DNA of 64,000 nucleotides from Craterostigma plantagineum (taxonomy: Eukaryota; Streptophyta; Magnoliopsida; Lamiales; Linderniaceae). Location of the stretch: positions 27,878,501 to 27,942,500 of the forward strand of contig JAPQWV010000002.1 of the NCBI GenBank assembly GCA_027422505.1. The letters are read 5' to 3'. The notes below the pieces were generated by a model. It did not search any database and was not told the DNA's origin. It saw only the letters and a program-made list of their open reading frames with translations. The translations under genes and the position numbers were made by a program. Within the stretch, counting starts at the first letter, position 1; the number at the start of each line of letters is the position of its first letter. This document shows positions 58,198-64,000 of this stretch, piece by piece.

Positions 58198-58579
58198 AAA
58201 AAAAACCACCAATATTAAAGGAGCCCATAAGCGACCTATCAAGCAGAGAGAAAATGTGCTGCCGACTATTTCAACATCAACGCAAGAATAAGATATCCAT
58301 TGGAATCGATATGTAATAACAAAATCATAACCCAAATACATTCAAACATTATTTAGACGTTCCAAGCCCCCTAATACTGCTACTCGTAAGTGCATGATAC
58401 TAATAAAAACACAGCACACATGACACATCGCTCATAAAAACTAATAAAAAGGAAGGAAAGCAACAACAAACAGCAATTTGCATCACAGCACACAAATAAG
58501 AAAAACAACACATAAGTTAGCAGCCCATAAAAACTCACATACTTCACAAACCACAGATGATAGTTCTTTCTCACCTTTC
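58198..58579. other. spacer and 3' UTR of HSP20-like gene
   Basis: About 380 bp between the inverted repeat and the stop of the minus-strand gene. No other feature is seen. Confidence 0.35.
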
Positions 58580-60099
58580 TCATGTCAGCATAAGTTCGCA
58601 GCCACTGTGGTGGGGTCGAACGCATACGCGAACCTCATGCTCTTCTTGCCCTTCACGCAATTTCGGCACCATTATCTCAAGAACTGATCCCTGCCCATCG
58701 TAGCACGCTTCTATGTTAGCATCTTCAGGGATACGAGTCGCAAGCTGTATCTCCCTAACGAATTCGCCAGGCGGGCAGTGCTCAGAAGATGGATCGGTGA
58801 GTTTGAAAGTCCTATCGTTTCTCTTGATGAACGGAGTCCCCGAAGTACTGATGCCCGACACTTTTATGATCCCATGAGAGGGCGTGTTTTTCCATGAAAC
58901 TTTCACCCTTTGTAGGTCGACGAAGGGTAGGCTGACCAAGATGAGATAGCCTTGTTCGTCTTCGTATATTGTCCTAGCAGCTGTAACTGGGCCGTAAACA
59001 TTCTTTAGGACGCCATTAAATTCTTGAAGCCAATGCGGATGCTCGTTGGGGTTGTGGGCTTCCATGGAAGGAACTCGGTCTTGCAAGAAGCAGTCTTCTT
59101 CGCTTCCATGAGACATGGAATCTTTCTTTCTCTTGTTGCTCACTGGGGATAAATCGGGCGTTTCACCGTTTGTGTGGGCAGTAGTGGGTTGAGTTGATAG
59201 GTTAAGAACTGACCCGTTAAGCATCTTCTTCGAGTGGTGAGCGTGAGAATGTGAACCATTGTTCTTCAGAGCAGGTGGAATCGCCCTTTCGAGCTCAAAC
59301 TCAGTGTTGGGTAGGTTTCGCCAAGAACTGTAATCACTTGCGTCGGGTGGGATTGTGAAGTTCAAATCCCGCCCAGTGAGTTCTATCCATCTTTTCTTAT
59401 CATCTTCGGCGAGGCCCATGAGACTGGGGGAAGTTACGACCTCAATTCCATGAACGCACTGAGGATTTGAGAGCCCACGGTAGTGCTTACGCTGCATTCT
59501 ATGAGATCGAACGAAGCCCTTATCGACGCTGAAAGGAAAGGGCCTTTCACCTTGTCGTGAATGTCCATTCATGTAGCTTCTTAGCTGCATTTTTCCCAAA
59601 GCGTTTTCTGGCCTCTCTTTGAAAACCCACATGTACATGTTCTCCATATCGTGCTGAACCATAAACGTATCGAGTTGGAGATCAGATTTCTCGAACCCAG
59701 AAACTCCATTGCTGTCGCAGACTATTCGACTCTTTGATTTCTCTTTCAGCACAGGCTTGAAGTAGAAGCTGAAGAACAACCAAGCTCCCCATATGCTATC
59801 GACCCTTTTCGCGCACTTTCTCCCGACTACCTTTGGACGTTGAATGTCTCTGCTTCGTATATTTGAGTGCCTAACCCAACTTCAAGAATATCACAGTGCT
59901 CATTGTTCCAAGGCTGAGGAGGAGGGCTTTGCTCGACGGAGAGTGGTAAGTTGATATCAGGTGGAAGTGTTAGAATAACTTGGCGATTTGTTTCGTGATC
60001 TATCTCTTCGTGGGAAGATGAGGCACTAGAATCCATGGATAATATGGTGGATGGGTGATGATTCTCCATTGAAAAAGCAGTGAGAAGGGTACCTCCCAT
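58580..60099 (-). CDS. HSP20-like chaperone superfamily protein, apparent 1-base deletion
   Basis: Two overlapping frames make one protein of about 500 residues, resembling the Arabidopsis HSP20-like protein At1g20870. The first frame (60099 to about 59838) gives MENHHPSTILSMDSSASSHE-like text, ILTLPPDINLPL and ILEVGLGTQIYEAETFNV. The second continues PKVVGRKCAKRVDSIWGAW, FFSFYFKPVLKEKSK, FPFSVDKGFVRSHRMQRKHY, a linker, and the alpha-crystallin-like domain (TIYEDEQGYLILVSLPFVD, GIIKVSGIS, LEIMVPK), ending CELMLT. At 59835-59837 one base of a C-run (minus strand) seems missing; GTCCCA instead of GTCCA would restore VPKV. No intron fits. The ATG at 60069 matches relatives better than 60099. A 5' UTR intron probably spans about 60115-60636. 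The gene may be intact in the plant. Confidence 0.83.
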
Positions 60100-61785
60100 C
60101 TCAAACGAAATCGCCCTTGTTGTTGTTAGTAAGGATATACGATGAGCTGATTAACTTAACACCGGAAACCAACTTCGACAAAAGATCGATCGTTATAAAC
60201 ACATCCATGTCATTAGTCCCAGCCACGCACATCGACCTCCATCAGATCTCTAAGCTTAATCATTTCAACGGCACTTCCCCAGAAATTTAACAGTACAACT
60301 AAAAGAACTCAAGCTAAGCCAATAAGATCTTTACCCTAAAACAAACAGCTAAATGAAATCAACCTCCATTCCCAATCGAAAAATCCTCATACCCTGACTG
60401 ACAGGCACCCCAACATATCCATCAACTCAAGACCCAGACAATCCCTAAAACAAAAGCGAACACTATGGAATAGGTAAATTAAACGCCTTTTACTTTTTCG
60501 GTCGCCTTCCTTCCCAACTATCAACCAATATAGGTGCGAAGCTTTGAAGATAATCCAACAGTGAGCTAAAAATTACCAATCTATGAATCCGAGGCCCAAG
60601 AAAAGAACCAAATCAGATGGGATCTTTGAAGAGTACCTTTTAGGATAAGCTTCAATAACCAAGAATCCAGATAAACTTGAGCACTCAGCGCTGGCCCTCA
60701 TCTTCATCTTTAATCTGTGCACAACAAAGATTGAGCTATTTCCGACCCTTTTTCACAGACGCGGTAATCGTCTCTCATGCTCCTCTAACCCTAGAACAAT
60801 TTTATCTGGAGATACATGGAATCAATTGTGTTATTATACTTCTATTTTTCTTTTCTTTTCTTTTCTTTTTTTATCTTACTTTCGAAAAATAAAGAAGGAA
60901 ATAGAAGAAGAAATATGATTCGGGGAAATGAGTTGATTTATAGAAGTTTAGTAGAGAGAGACATATACACTTTTCATATAATAATGACAATTATAATAAT
61001 AAAAATATGTAATATTTATTTGTGGGCTTGAAGAGGTAAAGCCTTCACCGAGTACATTGGGCCACATAAAGAGGTGAGCTGTCTTTGTTTCGTGTGTCCT
61101 TTTGTCAACTTCTCAGTGGTTTCCTATATATTTTTGTAGTTATATATTATGTGAATATACTAATTATTACCGAATTCAATTCAATGTATAAGAGAAAGAA
61201 AATTCCATGTTATTTTTAATCATTTCTATGTGATATGTAATAAATGCTTCCAGTTATCATAAGGGGTAGGGCTTTCCAAAAAGTTGGTCAATGACGTGTT
61301 TAAATTGAAAGACTTTGTGTCCACTTATTTAACCCACTTATGTTGGACAAGTGGAGAGTTCAAGTTTGATTTTCTATCTATCCTAAATATTTCTCTTGTT
61401 TTCGCGTAATTAACATTTCTATTGGTTCATATTCATTTCGATGTCTTTTATAATCTTATTCAGGATAAATGTTTGAAAAGGATCCCATTTTGATCGTCAT
61501 GGATGACGTAATTATTAGTCCCATTAAACAGACATCGTACGATGAAAGATGAGCCCATGGCATCTTATCCGTCGCTTTTGTATATATGTTCATCTTCTTG
61601 AGAGGTTCTTTTGTCTACCATTTATTATTAATTTTAACCAAGCATAAAATAAAAAATAAAACAAGGCGTACATATATACATCATACATGTGTGATAGATA
61701 TTCCCTACCTTTGGCATGCTTTTTGCCTTGCCTTACGTTCAATCAATCAAAACACTTAAATTGGGACATATAATTCGGTCACATC
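60100..61785. other. 5' UTR/promoter of HSP20-like gene and intergenic DNA
   Basis: To about 60700 this is the leader of the minus-strand gene, with a donor-like CCTAAAAGGTACTC (minus strand) near 60637. Beyond that the DNA is AT-rich with a TTTTC-type microsatellite at 60847-60870. No gene is recognised. Confidence 0.4.
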
Positions 61786-62203
61786 GACACATAAATACCT
61801 ACTTGAATAAAATTTTTACAGATAGTACCCATGTCAGAAAGTTTTACAGATAGGTGTCCGATTTAATGCTTACCAGTTTCTTCAGTCACGTCGTACCTTC
61901 CTGTGTGTACATGGCGTACCATAATACGTTGATATAGGATATCTAAAGGTGTTTATACGGCGTACCTTATGTGTTATAGATGACGTACCTAAATGTGCTA
62001 ATACGATGTATCATTTTCTCAACGTATGACGTACCACAATACGTTGATATAGGGTACCTAAATGTGTTGTATGGCGTACCTACGGCGGATCGGGTACCTA
62101 TATGCAAAAAAATTATTCTACTAGGTATCTATATATAAAAAATCTGACATGGTAATAAATTACAAATTTTTTTCCAAATGGATAGTTATGTATAAAGACA
62201 CCA
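61786..62203 (-). repeat. MITE-like repeat, copy B
   Basis: The same family as 31961-32290, inverted and longer. Extra internal copies of GGCGTACC..AATACGTTGATATAGG occur twice (about 61915 and 62033). Ends read CACATAAATACCTACTTGAA and TATAAAGACACC. Confidence 0.6.
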
Positions 62204-62323
62204 ATTATTCGATCACACCTCGTCGAATTATTGTACTTATCTAGTTTAGCGATGGGCTTTTTGGTTGAAAGCACCGACGGGGAGAATTAGTATTAGTCTT
62301 GTTCCAAAAACGATAGTGAGATT

Positions 62324-62912
62324 TAGGGGTGAGCAAAACTGGATATCGAATTTTTGGATATTGAAAAATTATATCCGTATCCTGTACGGTTTTAATGGGA
62401 TATCCGAAAATCGGACATCCGCTTTATTCGAATATTTAAATCGGATATCCACATCAGGTTTTCTTATATTTTTTATTATTTTCTTTTCAAAATCATTTTT
62501 TTTGTTTCTTACAAAAAAAATAAATGTTTTTTTTCATATACACATATTTATTCGCCAATATGTGAATTTGTGATTCAAAATTACATAATAAATAATAAAC
62601 ACCAAATTCATATTAGTTTTCATGTCGCTGTTTTTATTTTTTATTTCAAGCATCTAACAAACGTTTTTGCAATAATTAAATAATGTAAATTTAAATATTC
62701 TACTTTGAGGATTTTTTTTTCCTTTTTGGACGTTCTTTTTTTTTCTTTTTGGGCAATTTTTTAAATATAAAACCAGATACCATATATCCGGATTTTAGAC
62801 AAATCACTATCCGTGTTCGATTCGGTTTTTAAAATTTGGATATCTTTTTTCTGGTTTTGAAAATCGGATAGCTGATTGGAATCCGGTTTTCGGATATTTT
62901 TGCTCACCCCTA
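62324..62912. mobile_element. hAT-type MITE, 589 bp
   Basis: The ends TAGGGGTGAGCAAAA and TTTTTGCTCACCCCTA are inverted, with the 8-bp duplication GTGAGATT (62316-62323 and 62913-62920). The arms repeat GGATATCCG-like words. No coding content. Confidence 0.93.
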
Positions 62913-63232
62913 GTGAGATTCAACGTTTTAGCACCTTCGAGGGGGCTTTTCTAATTCATTTATTTATTCATTTAATGATCCACTACAATTATTTCCTAAT
63001 GCTTTCCTAGGAGCTTTCCTAGGATGTTGTTACATGGGAAGGAGATTTTGAGAGATCAAGAAACTGTTTTTTAGTAATAGCTTTCGGTGAAAGTAATAAA
63101 AAAGGGAAATGGTAGTGCTATCTTAGTGTAACTTACTGGGGGAAGTCGTTTTTCACGCTTCCAATATTGGATTAGTTTATTTATTAGTTCCTTTTTTCCA
63201 TTTATTTTTATAGTAGCATCTATTCTGTTTTA

Positions 63233-63940
63233 GGGTCCTACTATTCACACCCCCTTTACTAGTTACACCCCCCGTTTTACACCCTCAAACACTTGAAATT
63301 TGTTATCTAATGAATTCAAACAATAATTATTTTATTATAATTTATTTTTATAAAAATTAACTGTATTAATTGAATAAATAATTTAACAATATCAATTAAG
63401 TTATTTTATCGGATGACACAACAATACAATATTTAATTTAGTTACTTCTGTATCACTCCTTTATTTTAATCCTACAATTTCACATTCATTTTGTAATATT
63501 AATATCTTCAAATGTTATTATAAAATTAGTTTAATAAAAATATTTTCACATTACGTAAATATTACTTTTTAATTATACAAACTTCAATAAACACAATATT
63601 TAGCTAAGGATTAATTGATGAGACATATGGCCAAAATAAGTAATTCAAAAAATTTTATACATGCATACATATAGATACATATATATTTGATGGTAATTAA
63701 TAACCGTCACAAAAAATTTGGAAACAATATCTTTCATCGCTAGCACTCCAAATACCATCAATCTTTCATTGTTAATTACTCAAGATATCCTTTATTTAGC
63801 CTTTAATGCTAAGTAGTTAATGATTTAGAATTGGTAAGTATTTAATGGTTTAAAATTTAATTGGTAAGTATATAATAGTTTACTTCACATATTAATTAGG
63901 GGGTGCAAATAGAAAAATAGGGGTGCCAATAGAATTACCC
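63233..63940. mobile_element. MULE-type MITE, 708 bp
   Basis: The left end GGGTCCTACTATTCACACCC and the inverted right end GGGTAATTCTATTGGCACCC are similar, as are the adjoining CACCCCC stretches. Exact 9-bp direct repeats TCTGTTTTA lie at 63224-63232 and 63941-63949, the Mutator length. The interior is AT-rich and non-coding. Confidence 0.85.
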
Positions 63941-64000
63941 TCTGTTTTATTATGAGTGGTGAGTATAAACTTCCCCTTGATCTTGATCTGTCAATGACAA

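Overview
The window is nuclear DNA of a dicot plant. Genes are split by GT-AG introns, and IRX9, CHX20, ADF, IDA-LIKE and chloroplast AAED1 homologues are all present. Intergenic DNA is AT-rich and full of plant transposons: copia, Cassandra, MULE, hAT, CACTA, Stowaway and foldback elements. An asterid (Lamiales-like) source is a guess only. All exon models are manual, built from splice signals and reading-frame continuity.

Host genes, left to right: an IRX9-type GT43 xylan gene (2.8-4.4 kb, +, with an apparent frameshift); an AAED1-type peroxiredoxin-like gene (4.9-7.0 kb, -, nine exons); a YkgJ/FliB-type cysteine-cluster protein (26.5-27.2 kb, -); a tandem cluster of three IDA-LIKE peptide precursors (27.9, 29.3 and 32.6 kb, +); an exon-3 fragment of ADF (33.9 kb) and a complete ADF (35.4-36.4 kb, +); a CHX20-type K+/H+ exchanger (36.8-40.1 kb, -); and an HSP20-like gene (58.6-60.1 kb, -, with an apparent 1-base deletion).

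The most striking object is a 14.5-kb MULE at 11613-26121, bounded by a 9-bp target duplication (CTTTGCAGC) and about 53-bp inverted termini. It encodes a MURA transposase and two paralogous DUF1985 plus Ulp1/C48 genes that start near opposite ends and both read inward. It also carries a captured DEK_C-type gene fragment. The right Ulp1 copy keeps its His/Asp/Cys residues; the left, longer copy has lost His and Cys. GC-rich arrays built on GGGACCC/GGGTCCC lie in the first introns of both Ulp1 genes and upstream of the other genes. The same array and the same termini recur in an 808-bp non-autonomous derivative at 8838-9645, itself nested in a Stowaway/mariner-type element. This looks like a Kaonashi/VANDAL-like element with its own repeat-marked regulatory system.

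The right half holds further nested repeats. A three-LTR Cassandra array is split by a CACTA element and sits in an older LTR-like repeat that also took a hAT insertion (41.2-46.2 kb). A foldback element has a 122-bp perfect palindrome (50.0 kb). A 1.5-kb array alternates two kinds of hairpin (50.3-51.8 kb). A 5.2-kb inverted repeat carries two decayed copies of another Ulp1/MULE-associated gene (52.9-58.2 kb). Several MITEs have exact target duplications.
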